From positions 1 to 64,000 of the IMG/VR virus record IMGVR_UViG_3300044824_000082: DNA of 64,000 nt; one strand, given 5' to 3'. Position 1 is the stretch's first letter; every line of letters starts with the position of its first letter. This document shows positions 24,670 through 34,218 of the stretch, piece after piece. Under the pieces are notes generated by a model. The model saw nothing but the letters and a program-made list of their open reading frames with translations, did not search any database and was not told the DNA's origin. This DNA comes from a virus. The position numbers and the translations under genes were made by a program.

Positions 24670-25094
24670 CGAAGGCAACGGTTAAGGTTCTGGTGATTCG
24701 GAACGGAAAGGTTGTTCAGACAGAAGAGAAGTTGAACGTGACGACATCGGCAGGAATGGGGGCGTTGGCGTCATTGTTTATCGGTAATTCGAGTTACTCT
24801 TGGAAGTATATTGCCATTGGAACGGGTTCGCAAGCGGCGGTTCCCAGTGTTTCTACATTGGTGGCCGAATACGGACGTTCTTTGGCGTCGTGTTCGCTCG
24901 GCACCACGACGTACACGAACGACACGGCAACGATTACGGCGGGATGGTTGTTCAGTTCGTCATATACGATTCAGGAAGCGGGGTTGATGAGCGCGAATTC
25001 GGGCGGGACGATGTTCGGGTACATCACGTTCGGCCCGTATAATGTTGTCAGCGGGGATTACGTTTCGGTGGCGTGGACAGAGCAAATGGTATAA
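24666..25094 (+). CDS. Tail-associated beta-rich protein, related to the 9386 protein
   Basis: 142 residues from the ATG overlapping the PRTase stop. It opens with strands (MTKATVKVLVIRNGKVVQTE; compare VKVLVIGRDADG in the 9386 protein), then WKYIAIGTGS, a Thr-rich strand region and the YTIQEAGLMSANSGG turn also seen in that protein. This order (IAIGTG ... L..E.. ... I.EaGL) is common to tail proteins of tailed viruses. Probable tail-tip or fibre-attachment subunit. Confidence 0.58.
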   Translation: MTKATVKVLVIRNGKVVQTEEKLNVTTSAGMGALASLFIGNSSYSWKYIAIGTGSQAAVPSVSTLVAEYGRSLASCSLGTTTYTNDTATITAGWLFSSSYTIQEAGLMSANSGGTMFGYITFGPYNVVSGDYVSVAWTEQMV

Positions 25095-25103
25095 GGGTGA
25101 GCA

Positions 25104-27491
25104 ATGGGGGCCGTAACAGTCACAGTAACCGTAGGTGGAATCCTTGACTCGGGATTCACACAAAGTTGGTTTTGTTCCGGGCCCAGTGGTACGGGCACAG
25201 TTACTTGGGCATTTCAGTGTGTTCAGCAAGGTGGCGGTACAATCGGGCCTTCTACGTACACCGCCGTAAATGCCAATACTCATACGTTTTACACAAATTG
25301 TACCCCCGGTATTTGGGGTGCCAACGTTGGCATGTCCGACACGAATGGACAGTACGGTAACGGTAATGCCAGCGCCACCATCGGTACGGGGTATCAAGTC
25401 GTCCAGAATGACACGGTTACAGTAACAAACGTAGGAACCACGGCGTCGTTCCTTATTATACCGACGGTGAACGAGATTGGGAATGTCAAGACGACTGACG
25501 CGATACAGATTTATCACGAAGGTCAGAAGATGCCGGGGTTCGACATTCAGACAAGTCGCGGTATTAGTACGGCTGGCAGTCTTCAGTTCAAGACGCCAGC
25601 TACTTTTGGGGCTTCGATTAACTTGTATGATAGGATAGAGTTTGGGTATCGGGGGCACGAATCGTTTTACGGGTGGGCGTATTCGATTGACAAGAGCAGC
25701 GAGTACATTTATCAGATTACGGCTTACGATGGTGGGTATGGGATGGCGATGTTCGCCGGCCTCACGCAAGGTGTTATCTCGCGGGCGGGAGCAACGATGA
25801 GCGTGAGCGGGTTGTTGGGTAACTACGCGTTACAGGTGGTTGGTTTAGGGGCATCGAAATCAGACAAGTTGGGAGTCAACGTCGTACAGAGCGAACTCCC
25901 AGTCGTTTTCGGGTGGAACTTTTCTGGCGGACAGGTGTTGCAGAAGATTGAGGCGGTGGCGTTGGGGTTCGGTTACGTTTCGTACACGGACTATCTCAGC
26001 AATATGACGCTCTCGAACTATCAGATAGAAGCGGTGTACCCGTATGGTAGCGGTACGGTTGTCAGCACTACGCCGGTAGGAACGGTGTTGTTGCGGGAAA
26101 ACACGGACGGATTCGTAGTTCAGTCCAAGAAGTTTAACCCCAGTGAGAAGTATGGGTTCTGGCAAATGAACGGGTTGGAAGCCAGCGGGGCCACGCTTTC
26201 TGCGACAGTGGGAGTCACGCAGCCGCAGCGGACGATGGGTACGAACTGGTTATTGGTTCAAGCGTCAGACGCGACATTGCTGGGAACCATCGCGAATACG
26301 TATTACGACGTCTTCGAGAACGGGGTTTGGACGGTTACGGCGTGGTCGAAGCGTTGGTTTGACACAAGCGGGGTAGATGTCGGAGGCAGTATCGCTTCGT
26401 ACATCGGAGACGACAGGTATCTCATTATGTCATCGCCTTCGTTGGGGATAGCCGTAATGGATATGTCGGAAGGAGGGGTGATGTTTTTGACGGGCGGCGC
26501 GGTGAGTGCGACCTACGTTCGCAATTCTGAGAGCCCGCAAATCTGTGCTATTCAAGGTAGTCGGATTTCGGAGGTTGGTGGGTTCTTAATCGGCGCCCCG
26601 GGAGTCCTTGGTACGATTGGAACGGCAGGGACGTTGGCGGGGCAGAGTATGGATTATGATGGTTTGGACACTTTGTACACGGCCACCCCAAGCGGGACAG
26701 TGTACGCGACGAACTGGTACAATGGGATAAGTTCGGTGGTGGCTACGATTGGTAGTTCGATTACTACGATACTGGCGCCTGCGCCCGGGGTAGCCTACGT
26801 GGGCACCCCGAGTGGGGTGGTTCGAGTGGGTGGCGGAACGATTGATGGAACGAGCGGGTATCACGCGTATCGGATGTTCTACGATTCCACGAGCAATTTG
26901 GTGTACATTTGCGCGGGCACGAGCGGGGTAGTGTCCTTCTTGCTGGGGGCAACCAGTACGTCGGGGACGCTCACGGTTAGTTATGCCGTTCCCGAGGGAG
27001 TGTTCATAGGCTGTGCCTTGCAAGATGGAAGTGGTGGAATCGTTTTGGGCGGGACGGTTAGTATAGCGACTTACACTACGCAGGTGATAAGTACGGTTAC
27101 AGTTGGTTCTGGTACGGTAATTTGTGACATGGTGTACGACACTGCGTATTCGCAGTTGGCGGTATTGGCGCCGGTAAGTTCTGCGAATAGCACGTACGTC
27201 ATGTTTTTGAACCCTACAGCATTGGGCACGCCCATCCGTACTGCGGTGTTTTCTGGTGTTGCGGACCAAAGAATGCGAGTAATCGACACGGTGATTTCGC
27301 GGCAGAACCTTTACACGTTACAGTTTGCGGACGGGACAACGTTGTACAACTGTATCGTGGCAACGGTTCAGGTTACGCAGATGGGGACGACAGTGACGTT
27401 TACGAGTGGGCAAGTGAGTGCGGGAGCGTTTGCGGGGCCGACGGACCCAACGCAGCTTTCGCTGTGGAATGTCGTTACGACGATGACGTAG
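25104..27491 (+). CDS. Tail hub/baseplate protein with beta-propeller-like region
   Basis: 795 residues. Residues about 130-280 resemble a baseplate hub domain: IQIYHEGQKMPGFDIQTSRG, SINLYDRIEFGYRGHESFYG and YIYQITAYDGG, the layout of gpD/gp27-like ring proteins that define a local field of action and close with a domain-D turn. The N-terminal 110 residues are a beta-rich Gly/Thr domain. The C-terminal 400 residues repeat short four-strand units (e.g. YVGTPSGVVRVGGG) that suggest a propeller. Likely at the tail tip, where it would link tube and fibres. Confidence 0.62.
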   Translation: MGAVTVTVTVGGILDSGFTQSWFCSGPSGTGTVTWAFQCVQQGGGTIGPSTYTAVNANTHTFYTNCTPGIWGANVGMSDTNGQYGNGNASATIGTGYQVVQNDTVTVTNVGTTASFLIIPTVNEIGNVKTTDAIQIYHEGQKMPGFDIQTSRGISTAGSLQFKTPATFGASINLYDRIEFGYRGHESFYGWAYSIDKSSEYIYQITAYDGGYGMAMFAGLTQGVISRAGATMSVSGLLGNYALQVVGLGASKSDKLGVNVVQSELPVVFGWNFSGGQVLQKIEAVALGFGYVSYTDYLSNMTLSNYQIEAVYPYGSGTVVSTTPVGTVLLRENTDGFVVQSKKFNPSEKYGFWQMNGLEASGATLSATVGVTQPQRTMGTNWLLVQASDATLLGTIANTYYDVFENGVWTVTAWSKRWFDTSGVDVGGSIASYIGDDRYLIMSSPSLGIAVMDMSEGGVMFLTGGAVSATYVRNSESPQICAIQGSRISEVGGFLIGAPGVLGTIGTAGTLAGQSMDYDGLDTLYTATPSGTVYATNWYNGISSVVATIGSSITTILAPAPGVAYVGTPSGVVRVGGGTIDGTSGYHAYRMFYDSTSNLVYICAGTSGVVSFLLGATSTSGTLTVSYAVPEGVFIGCALQDGSGGIVLGGTVSIATYTTQVISTVTVGSGTVICDMVYDTAYSQLAVLAPVSSANSTYVMFLNPTALGTPIRTAVFSGVADQRMRVIDTVISRQNLYTLQFADGTTLYNCIVATVQVTQMGTTVTFTSGQVSAGAFAGPTDPTQLSLWNVVTTMT

Positions 27492-27501
27492 GAAGGAAAG
27501 T

Positions 27502-27516
27502 ATGAACACAAACCAA
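27502..27516 (+). pseudogene. Possible displaced start of queD
   Basis: ATGAACACAAACCAA follows a ribosome-binding-like GGAAGGAAAGT. It encodes MNT, the same first three residues as the working queD at 28152 (ATGAATACC), with synonymous codons. It precedes the endonuclease promoter, as in the clearer cases at 36442 and 43798. Three codons are thin evidence. Confidence 0.3.
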
Positions 27517-27519
27517 GAT

Positions 27520-27527
27520 TTTAAATA
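27520..27527 (+). promoter_or_regulatory. TATA box for the endonuclease gene at 27550
   Basis: TTTAAATA, 22 nt before the ATG at 27550. It lies inside a possible upstream extension of the frame, which argues for the downstream start. Confidence 0.6.
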
Positions 27528-27549
27528 CCATGTTCTTCCTATTAATACC

Positions 27550-28155
27550 ATGCCATCTGGAATCTATCAGCGTACGCCGGAGCAGTTAGAAAGACTTCGA
27601 GAAGCGGGACGAAAGTTGGGTTCGGTTCAGGGCCCGAAGAATGCTAAGTCTGGCAGATTTCAGTCTGTTGAGTGGAAAGAGCGGGCGGCTCGACAGGGGC
27701 GAAAGAACGTTGAATCCGGGCTTTTGGAGCGGATTAGTCTGCCGTCACGGTTCAAGAAAGGCGAGATAAGAACGACAGCGCAGCGTGAGGCGAGTGCACG
27801 GGGCGGTGTGAAGACGATGCTCAAGATTCGCGGGCGTCAGGGGCCCAATGAAGAAGAGAAGCGGCTTCGTGCAGAATTGGATAAGTTGGGGATTGAGTTT
27901 AAACCGGAAGTGTATTTGGGTGATGGTATGGGAATTGCAGATGTGGTAGTTGGGAAGGTTGTGGGTGAGTTGGACGGCGGCGGGCATTGGGTAAATTTCG
28001 CGCGCAAGAAAGGGGTTACTGACGAAGAATATCGTTGCGGAATCGCGGCCAAAGACGCGAGACATGACAAGCGCAGGAGGCATAATGGTTACGTCGTGAT
28101 TCGGGATTCGGACCCGATTCGATTGGCGAACAGGATTAAGGAGGTAGTACAATGA
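27550..28155 (+). CDS. Vsr-like (EDxHD-type) homing endonuclease
   Basis: 201 residues from the ATG set by the TATA box; the frame is open 48 nt further upstream. The start MPSGIYQRTPEQLERLREAG parallels that of the endonuclease at 43915 (MPKGVYVRSPEYLAALNEAF). A middle basic region is followed by a nuclease core: LGIEFKPEVYLGDGMGIADV, then VGELDGGGHW with the acidic and His residues expected for Vsr/EDxHD folds. It stands alone before queD and overlaps its start by 4 nt, so queD now depends on its transcript. Confidence 0.62.
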   Translation: MPSGIYQRTPEQLERLREAGRKLGSVQGPKNAKSGRFQSVEWKERAARQGRKNVESGLLERISLPSRFKKGEIRTTAQREASARGGVKTMLKIRGRQGPNEEEKRLRAELDKLGIEFKPEVYLGDGMGIADVVVGKVVGELDGGGHWVNFARKKGVTDEEYRCGIAAKDARHDKRRRHNGYVVIRDSDPIRLANRIKEVVQ

Positions 28156-28778
28156 ATACCAAAGTTGGGACCAACTGGCGAGGGTTTACGGTGGGGCACA
28201 GGATTTCGGGCCACGAGAAGTGCGGGCGCATGCACGGCCATAACCTTCGGGTGCGGGTAGAGGTAGAAGGAGACATTGACGCCAAGACGGGAATGGTGGT
28301 GGATTTCGGGGTGCTGAGCATGGACTTGGCAGAGATTGTCGAGCCGTGGGACCACAAGTTCCTCGCGCCAAAGGATTCTGCGAGGTTGGGATGGTGGTAC
28401 GGGGCGCAGTGGCTTGAGAAAGAAGCAGCATGCAGTACGGTTCTGCCATCGCGGGCGTACTTGATTGACTGGGGGTACGTGTTGCCGGCAGAAGACGTGG
28501 TGTTGTTGAACCTGTCTGTCATCTCGTCCGAGAATCTGGCGCACTGGATTCTGTGGCAGTTGATTACGAAGCCGTGGGCGATGGGCAAGCTGGTTCGGGT
28601 TCAGGTAAGCGAGAATGGCGAGAACATCGCGGAGGCAAGTCATTTTGTTCAGAAATACAGCAGCACGTCAAGTTGGACGTACACTGGACAGGGGCAGAAT
28701 TGGTATGTTGGCCTCAATGCGAACAACGCGGCTGCGCCAGCGGGGAACTGGGTTCCGACATGGATTTACCCCCCGTGA
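28152..28778 (+). CDS. queD: QueD-like 6-pyruvoyl-tetrahydropterin synthase / 6-carboxy-tetrahydropterin synthase
   Basis: 208 residues. Zinc ligands H16, H28 and H30 and catalytic C24 occur in GHRISGHEKCGRMHGHNLRV; GMVVDFGVLSMDL and WDHKFLAP complete the family core. QueD converts dihydroneopterin triphosphate to 6-carboxy-tetrahydropterin on the route to preQ0, used for archaeosine in tRNA and for 7-deazaguanine DNA modification in viruses. A C-terminal tail of about 40 residues (TSSWTYTGQGQNWYVGLNAN...) is not part of the enzyme and looks like an added structural peptide. No other pathway genes are in the window. Confidence 0.8.
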   Translation: MNTKVGTNWRGFTVGHRISGHEKCGRMHGHNLRVRVEVEGDIDAKTGMVVDFGVLSMDLAEIVEPWDHKFLAPKDSARLGWWYGAQWLEKEAACSTVLPSRAYLIDWGYVLPAEDVVLLNLSVISSENLAHWILWQLITKPWAMGKLVRVQVSENGENIAEASHFVQKYSSTSSWTYTGQGQNWYVGLNANNAAAPAGNWVPTWIYPP

Positions 28779-28789
28779 GGATGAACAGG

Positions 28790-28797
28790 TTTAAGTA
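28790..28797 (+). promoter_or_regulatory. TATA box for the giant spike gene
   Basis: ACAGGTTTAAGTACG, 24 nt before the ATG at 28822. Confidence 0.6.
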
Positions 28798-28821
28798 CGC
28801 GAACGGGTAATTGTTGTATCA

Positions 28822-31800
28822 ATGGCGGGCACGTTAACGTTCAAGGATAGTTTGGGAGGTTCAGTCGCAGCCTTCGAGAACGGAAGCGTTCCGGTGTCGA
28901 TGGCCGTGCAAGGGACGGTTGTCGCTTCGTTGACAAGCCCGAACGACACGTTGACTTTCGGCGGCGGCGTGGGCGGGAGCATCACGGCGGACTTGAACCT
29001 CGCTAACCCGAATACGTGGACGGGCGCACAGACATTCAGTGGAGGAATTGGTGGCTCGTTCGCGGTGAATCCGGGCGGAACGGTTACGGCGGGAGTCTGG
29101 GCGGGAAGCAAGATTCCGAATTCCGAGTTGTCGGGGCCGTCCGTTACGACCATTGCAGCGGGAACCGGAATTGGGGTTGCTTCCGGAGGCGGGGTTGGGC
29201 CGGCTACGATTTCAAATGCCGGTGTCGTGACGGTAAACGGTTTGACTGGGGCACCAGTGATTGCTGGCGGTGTTGGAGCAACCATTACTGCGGGCGGCGG
29301 AACGATAACGGTGGCGTTCACCGGCACGTCGGGGGTTGCTTCGGTAAATGGAGTGACAGGAAACCCGGTGATTGCTGGCGGGACGGGGGCTACGGTTACG
29401 GTGTCCGGTTCAACGATTACAGTCACTCCGACGGCAGTTCCTAACACAGCGTTGGCGGGGCCGTTGGTGAATGAGATTGTTGCGGGTTCGGGCATTACTA
29501 TTGCGCCGTCCGGGGGAACCGGAACGGCAACGATTAGCGTGAGCAACTTTGTGTGGAAGGGGGCTCTTGGGGTGCCATTTGTTACGGTTTCGGCGGTGGG
29601 GACATCGACATCAACGTTGATTACAGTAATGAACAATGGCTGTAATTACGGGCCCGACACGCCGTTAACGGCAACGTGCGGGTTGCAAGAAGCGGAAAAC
29701 ACCGGGCTATCGTATTATGTGACAGCGGGAACGTACAATCTTGGAACCTCGCTTGTCGTCATCAATTCGAACAAGCAGATTTTCTGTGACCCCGGGGCGG
29801 TAATCAACGTGGCTTCGGGCGTGACGTTCCCAACGAAGGACGGTTGGAACGGAAGCACGGATTGGACGCAGATGGTAGTGTTTGCGAACTGTTCTAATGT
29901 GGATTGGTACGGTGGGATGTTGCAGAACCGGAACACAACGAATAACAGTATCAGTGGATTTGTATTTGCGGGAAACACGTCAAATATCACTGTTTACAGC
30001 GACACAGTTCAGGGCATGACACGGTGGGCGCACTGGATTACTGGGTATGCGGCGATTGGCACGATTACGGCGGACGGCAACGTGTCGAACATTTCGATTA
30101 TCTGCCCGACGGTGGTGAACTGTGGAAATACCACGACTCCCGACGGAGGATTTCTCAAGACAGATTTGAACGCGACGACGGGAAGCATCTCCGGAATTTT
30201 CGTTCTTAACCCGCAGGGAACCGGGTTGAATTGTATGGGAATTGACTTTGAAAATGACGAGAGCAGCCCCGGGCTTTTGTCCAACGTTCGAATCATTGGC
30301 GGGAATCTGACGGCATCGAGCACGGTTTCAGCAGCGGGAGTAGGGTTGTTTGTCGAGGCGCAGCATGGTCTTCAGAGCGTTTCTGATATTGTCTTTAGGG
30401 ACGTGAAGGTGAACGGGTTCACGGCGGGCTCGTATCTGTACACGGACAACCAGCGGGTAACGTACGACAATGTCACGTTCAACAGCCCGTTGAATGGAAC
30501 GATTGGAGTGTTCATTTTGCCGGATAATGCCAGCACACTTTCGGTTCAGAATCATTTCCAGATTCTCAATACGAAGGTTTTGGGATTCACAACGGCATAC
30601 GAAGTCGACATGGTTCCGGGCTCGTCTGGAGTTGGTGTCAACGATGTCACGTTTGTGAACTGTGTCGCAGACGACAACGGCGCAGGAAGGATGACAGCGG
30701 GGCTTAAGCTTGTCAATGGCACCTCGAAGTGGATTAACACGCTTCACGCGGTGAACTGTAATTTCTCGCAGGTTGCGGCGGGCGGAACGGTTCTGGTTGA
30801 GAGTGGTTACAATTCGTCATACGCGACAGATGTGATTTTCGACGATTGTACGGGAATCCCAAGCACGTTTTCGGGCGGGGTATCTCAGATTGTCGCGGGA
30901 ACGGGTGTCTCGTTGAGTCCGGTGGGGGGAACCGGGACGGTAACAGTTTCGGTTACGGGGTTCTTGCCAGTTGGGGGCGCGGTTACATCGCTCAATGGGT
31001 TGCAAGGTTCTCTAACTGCAATCGGTGGAACCGGGGCCACGGTTACGACAGCGGGTTCGACAGTTATAGTTACGCCCACGGCGGTGCCTAACTCGGCGCT
31101 TGCGGGGCCGCTTGTGGCGGAAATCGTGGCGGGAACCGGCATCACGCTTTCTCCGGTAGGTGGAACGGGGACTGTAACAATTAATGCTTCGGGAACGCTT
31201 AGCGCAAGTTGGAATGTAGTGGGGGGAAGGCCGTTCTATACGTTCTCGCCATCGACTACGGCGGACGGTTCGGACTTCATTGCGGGCTCGGATTTGATGA
31301 ACAGTTTTGCGTCGTGTGTGGCGACATTGTGTTCGACTGTGACAGTGGGAGCCACGCTTTACATGAAGCCCGGAACGTACACGTTGAACGGGCCATTGTT
31401 TGTTACGGGGACATCCGAGCAACAGCCGTTACTTGTCATCGCAGACCCGGAAGCGAACTTTGTGATTGCGTCATCGCCTCCGGGGTGGGGTATTCAGTGT
31501 GGTTCGGGCACGCGGCGTCCGCATCTTATCTTTGCCAGCGCGTCTTATGTCGAGTGGCGGGGCGGGAAGTTCACGAGTTCGGTGGCCCGTGCGTCGCAGA
31601 TTGGATACTTGGGCGGAATTCATATCGCGGGGGCGGTTGACCATCTTACGATTCGTGACACGCATATTGGAGAAGCGGTAAACGGACTGTCGAACTTTGC
31701 GATTCACGCGACGGGCGGGTATGTGAATGGGTCCGGGTTGCCCACGGGGATTTCAACGATTAACGCGCCGAGCACGGGATACTCGAACATCTTTTTGTAC

Positions 31801-34206
31801 GACAATCGGTATAACTATTGTGGAGGAACGGGAACCGCCCTTACAGGAGATGGTGGGGGAGAAGGCTGGCACAATGACAATAATTGGGGGAGCCTGAACG
31901 GGACGATTGCGCCACCGTGTGGCCCCGTGTTCTCGAAGAACTCGGTGGGCGTAAATATGCCGTGGTATGGTTTGGACGTTGCCAGTGGCACAACGATGGT
32001 GGGGCTGGTTTCGAGTATCTATGTTGATGGGATGTCTATTACTTTGAACCCCACCGTGGCGGGCACGTTAGCCATCGCATTGCAGTTGGAAGCGGGTCCG
32101 TATTTCTCAGGGGGTTCGCCTCCGATGTGTAACAACGTCAGCATTACGAACTCGTATTTCTCGGGCGGGTGGAAGAACAGTATCGGTTATAACTGGGAGA
32201 CAATCACTATCGAAAACACGACGTTTGCCAATGCGAATAACACCGGGCTCTTTGTGACTTGCGGGACAGGATTGCTTCAGAATGTTCAGTTGATTGGTGT
32301 ACGGTGTTTGAACAATAACCAGAAGCTAAGTGGGGCGGGGGCGTTCAACGCAGGGCTGACGATTGGGGCCGTCAACGCAACCGACACGGGAACGTGTAAC
32401 GGGGTGACAGTCATCGGCGGAGACTTTTCGGATTATCAGGCAACCCCGACCCAGAAGTACGGGATTTGTCCGTACAATGGTTCGACAATGAGTGTTCCTG
32501 CGGTGGTGGAGAACATCACGATTCTGTCGGGGTACACCGCGATTGGGAATACCTCGGCAGCGGTTTATTCGGGCTCGAAGGCACCCGTTTATTCAAGTGG
32601 AGCCACCTCGCCAGTGGCGGCGGGTGTGGGAATCGCAGTTTCGACTGTCACGGGCACGTTAACAGTTTCGGCGAGCAACGTGCCGTGGGACGTCGGGATT
32701 GGTAAGATAGGGTATTCGGTGTCGCCGGCTGGAACATCGACGGCGGGGATTACAGTTCCGAATAACGGCGCAGACTTTGGACCCGACACGACATTGGGTT
32801 CGACGGTTCCGGGTGTTACAGGTACGCCGTACACGGCAACGAACGGAATCAATGAAGCGGGCGCGGCGGCTCAGATTGCGAAGATGCCGAGCAACGTTTA
32901 CATTTACGGCGGCCCCAATACGACAATTACGGTAACGTCTCAAGTCGTGTTTAAGAATGGTGTGAGTTACATTGGTGACGGAGTTCAGTTGTGTGCCGGT
33001 GGAGGGCTTTTGAACCCGTTCACGACAGACACCACGGCAGTGTACTTTAGAGGGAGGGTTCAGGGATTGGTGTTGAACGGCAATAACTACACGGGTACGA
33101 CAGTGTTTACGATTGTGAACGCACAACGTTCGGTGTTCGAGTCGGTAGTAGTCGAAGGAGCCAACGCGACGCTGACAGCGGTTTCAGTGTCGAGCAGCCC
33201 GACAACGTACGCGAATCTGAACGCTTGGCCGCAGGTGGTTAACGTTTACGGCGGGACGGTTACGGGCATCACTCTTGGAACGGTTGCGTTGGGCGATACG
33301 GCGGGAGCATTCTGGGTGCCTTCGTTGGGTAGCATCACGGTGTCGTGGAGCGGCAAACCGTTGATATGGGCGTCGAACGGAATCGGGTGGTTCCTCACGT
33401 CGGGAACGAACGGCGCGACATCGCCGTGGGCAGGGAACTATAACTGTGGCGGTAACAATTTCATTGAGTGCACGGCGGAGACGTGCTCGGTTGGGTGGAT
33501 TCAGTATGGGTTAACGTCTTCTACGCACGTCACTGACAACCACATCCACGAGTTGTACGTTCACGCGGCGAATATCCTCGGGATGGGATTTGTCTATGCC
33601 AGCGACACGAACACGTATGATAGGCTGGAAATGTCGTTGAGCAGTTCGGCCAATGGTACGGTGGGTGTCAATGGAACCGGCGCGGTGATGGTGGCGCTCA
33701 ATATGTTGAACCCGACAGTCGAGGAGTACATCTACGCGAACCATATCTATCTCTGTTCGTTGGATACGTCGTACCCCGCGCAGCAAATCGGGTTCCAAGT
33801 CGGGTACAACTCGACGGATGCCAACGTCTGTGATAATTTCATGGGTGTGGGAAGCCTAACGGCGGTGGTGGTGCCGGAATCGAACGGTAGTAGATTCTAT
33901 TGTTACGATTTCCATGAAGGACAGAAGATGGCTTACTGGGGCACGGGGAATTACTATACGTGGTACACGGAGAGTGTCAGCGGGACAACGACAGCGTATT
34001 ACTATACGAACTTGCCGGCGTTTGCGAAACTGGCGAACGTTACGGGGGGCACGGGACTAACGGGAATCACAATGAACATCGGCACTGGGGCAGCGATTCC
34101 ACTTGGTGGGACGACGGGGACGTACTTGTTACCTCCGGGTGCCACGTTGAACTTTACGGGCGCCACGGGCAAGCCCACAGTTCAGACGCTTTTGCTGGGG
34201 CCGTAA
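28822..34206 (+). CDS. Giant multi-module spike protein (1794 residues)
   Basis: The N-terminus TLTFKDSLGGSVAAFENGSV matches the 15033 spike. Three beta-helix modules follow, starting near residues 270 (NNGCNYGPDTPLTATCGLQE), 810 (a variant with a TADGSDF start) and 1310 (NNGADFGPDTTLGS). They are joined by linker modules of about 65 residues (GGTGATVTV, TPTAVPNTALAGPLV, EIVAGSGIT). The C-terminal 60 residues form a beta cap. It is the longest gene here and probably a trimeric tail or capsid spike with several glycan-recognising units. No catalytic triad was assigned. Confidence 0.62.
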   Translation: MAGTLTFKDSLGGSVAAFENGSVPVSMAVQGTVVASLTSPNDTLTFGGGVGGSITADLNLANPNTWTGAQTFSGGIGGSFAVNPGGTVTAGVWAGSKIPNSELSGPSVTTIAAGTGIGVASGGGVGPATISNAGVVTVNGLTGAPVIAGGVGATITAGGGTITVAFTGTSGVASVNGVTGNPVIAGGTGATVTVSGSTITVTPTAVPNTALAGPLVNEIVAGSGITIAPSGGTGTATISVSNFVWKGALGVPFVTVSAVGTSTSTLITVMNNGCNYGPDTPLTATCGLQEAENTGLSYYVTAGTYNLGTSLVVINSNKQIFCDPGAVINVASGVTFPTKDGWNGSTDWTQMVVFANCSNVDWYGGMLQNRNTTNNSISGFVFAGNTSNITVYSDTVQGMTRWAHWITGYAAIGTITADGNVSNISIICPTVVNCGNTTTPDGGFLKTDLNATTGSISGIFVLNPQGTGLNCMGIDFENDESSPGLLSNVRIIGGNLTASSTVSAAGVGLFVEAQHGLQSVSDIVFRDVKVNGFTAGSYLYTDNQRVTYDNVTFNSPLNGTIGVFILPDNASTLSVQNHFQILNTKVLGFTTAYEVDMVPGSSGVGVNDVTFVNCVADDNGAGRMTAGLKLVNGTSKWINTLHAVNCNFSQVAAGGTVLVESGYNSSYATDVIFDDCTGIPSTFSGGVSQIVAGTGVSLSPVGGTGTVTVSVTGFLPVGGAVTSLNGLQGSLTAIGGTGATVTTAGSTVIVTPTAVPNSALAGPLVAEIVAGTGITLSPVGGTGTVTINASGTLSASWNVVGGRPFYTFSPSTTADGSDFIAGSDLMNSFASCVATLCSTVTVGATLYMKPGTYTLNGPLFVTGTSEQQPLLVIADPEANFVIASSPPGWGIQCGSGTRRPHLIFASASYVEWRGGKFTSSVARASQIGYLGGIHIAGAVDHLTIRDTHIGEAVNGLSNFAIHATGGYVNGSGLPTGISTINAPSTGYSNIFLYDNRYNYCGGTGTALTGDGGGEGWHNDNNWGSLNGTIAPPCGPVFSKNSVGVNMPWYGLDVASGTTMVGLVSSIYVDGMSITLNPTVAGTLAIALQLEAGPYFSGGSPPMCNNVSITNSYFSGGWKNSIGYNWETITIENTTFANANNTGLFVTCGTGLLQNVQLIGVRCLNNNQKLSGAGAFNAGLTIGAVNATDTGTCNGVTVIGGDFSDYQATPTQKYGICPYNGSTMSVPAVVENITILSGYTAIGNTSAAVYSGSKAPVYSSGATSPVAAGVGIAVSTVTGTLTVSASNVPWDVGIGKIGYSVSPAGTSTAGITVPNNGADFGPDTTLGSTVPGVTGTPYTATNGINEAGAAAQIAKMPSNVYIYGGPNTTITVTSQVVFKNGVSYIGDGVQLCAGGGLLNPFTTDTTAVYFRGRVQGLVLNGNNYTGTTVFTIVNAQRSVFESVVVEGANATLTAVSVSSSPTTYANLNAWPQVVNVYGGTVTGITLGTVALGDTAGAFWVPSLGSITVSWSGKPLIWASNGIGWFLTSGTNGATSPWAGNYNCGGNNFIECTAETCSVGWIQYGLTSSTHVTDNHIHELYVHAANILGMGFVYASDTNTYDRLEMSLSSSANGTVGVNGTGAVMVALNMLNPTVEEYIYANHIYLCSLDTSYPAQQIGFQVGYNSTDANVCDNFMGVGSLTAVVVPESNGSRFYCYDFHEGQKMAYWGTGNYYTWYTESVSGTTTAYYYTNLPAFAKLANVTGGTGLTGITMNIGTGAAIPLGGTTGTYLLPPGATLNFTGATGKPTVQTLLLGP

Positions 34207-34218
34207 TGCGGAGTTGAA

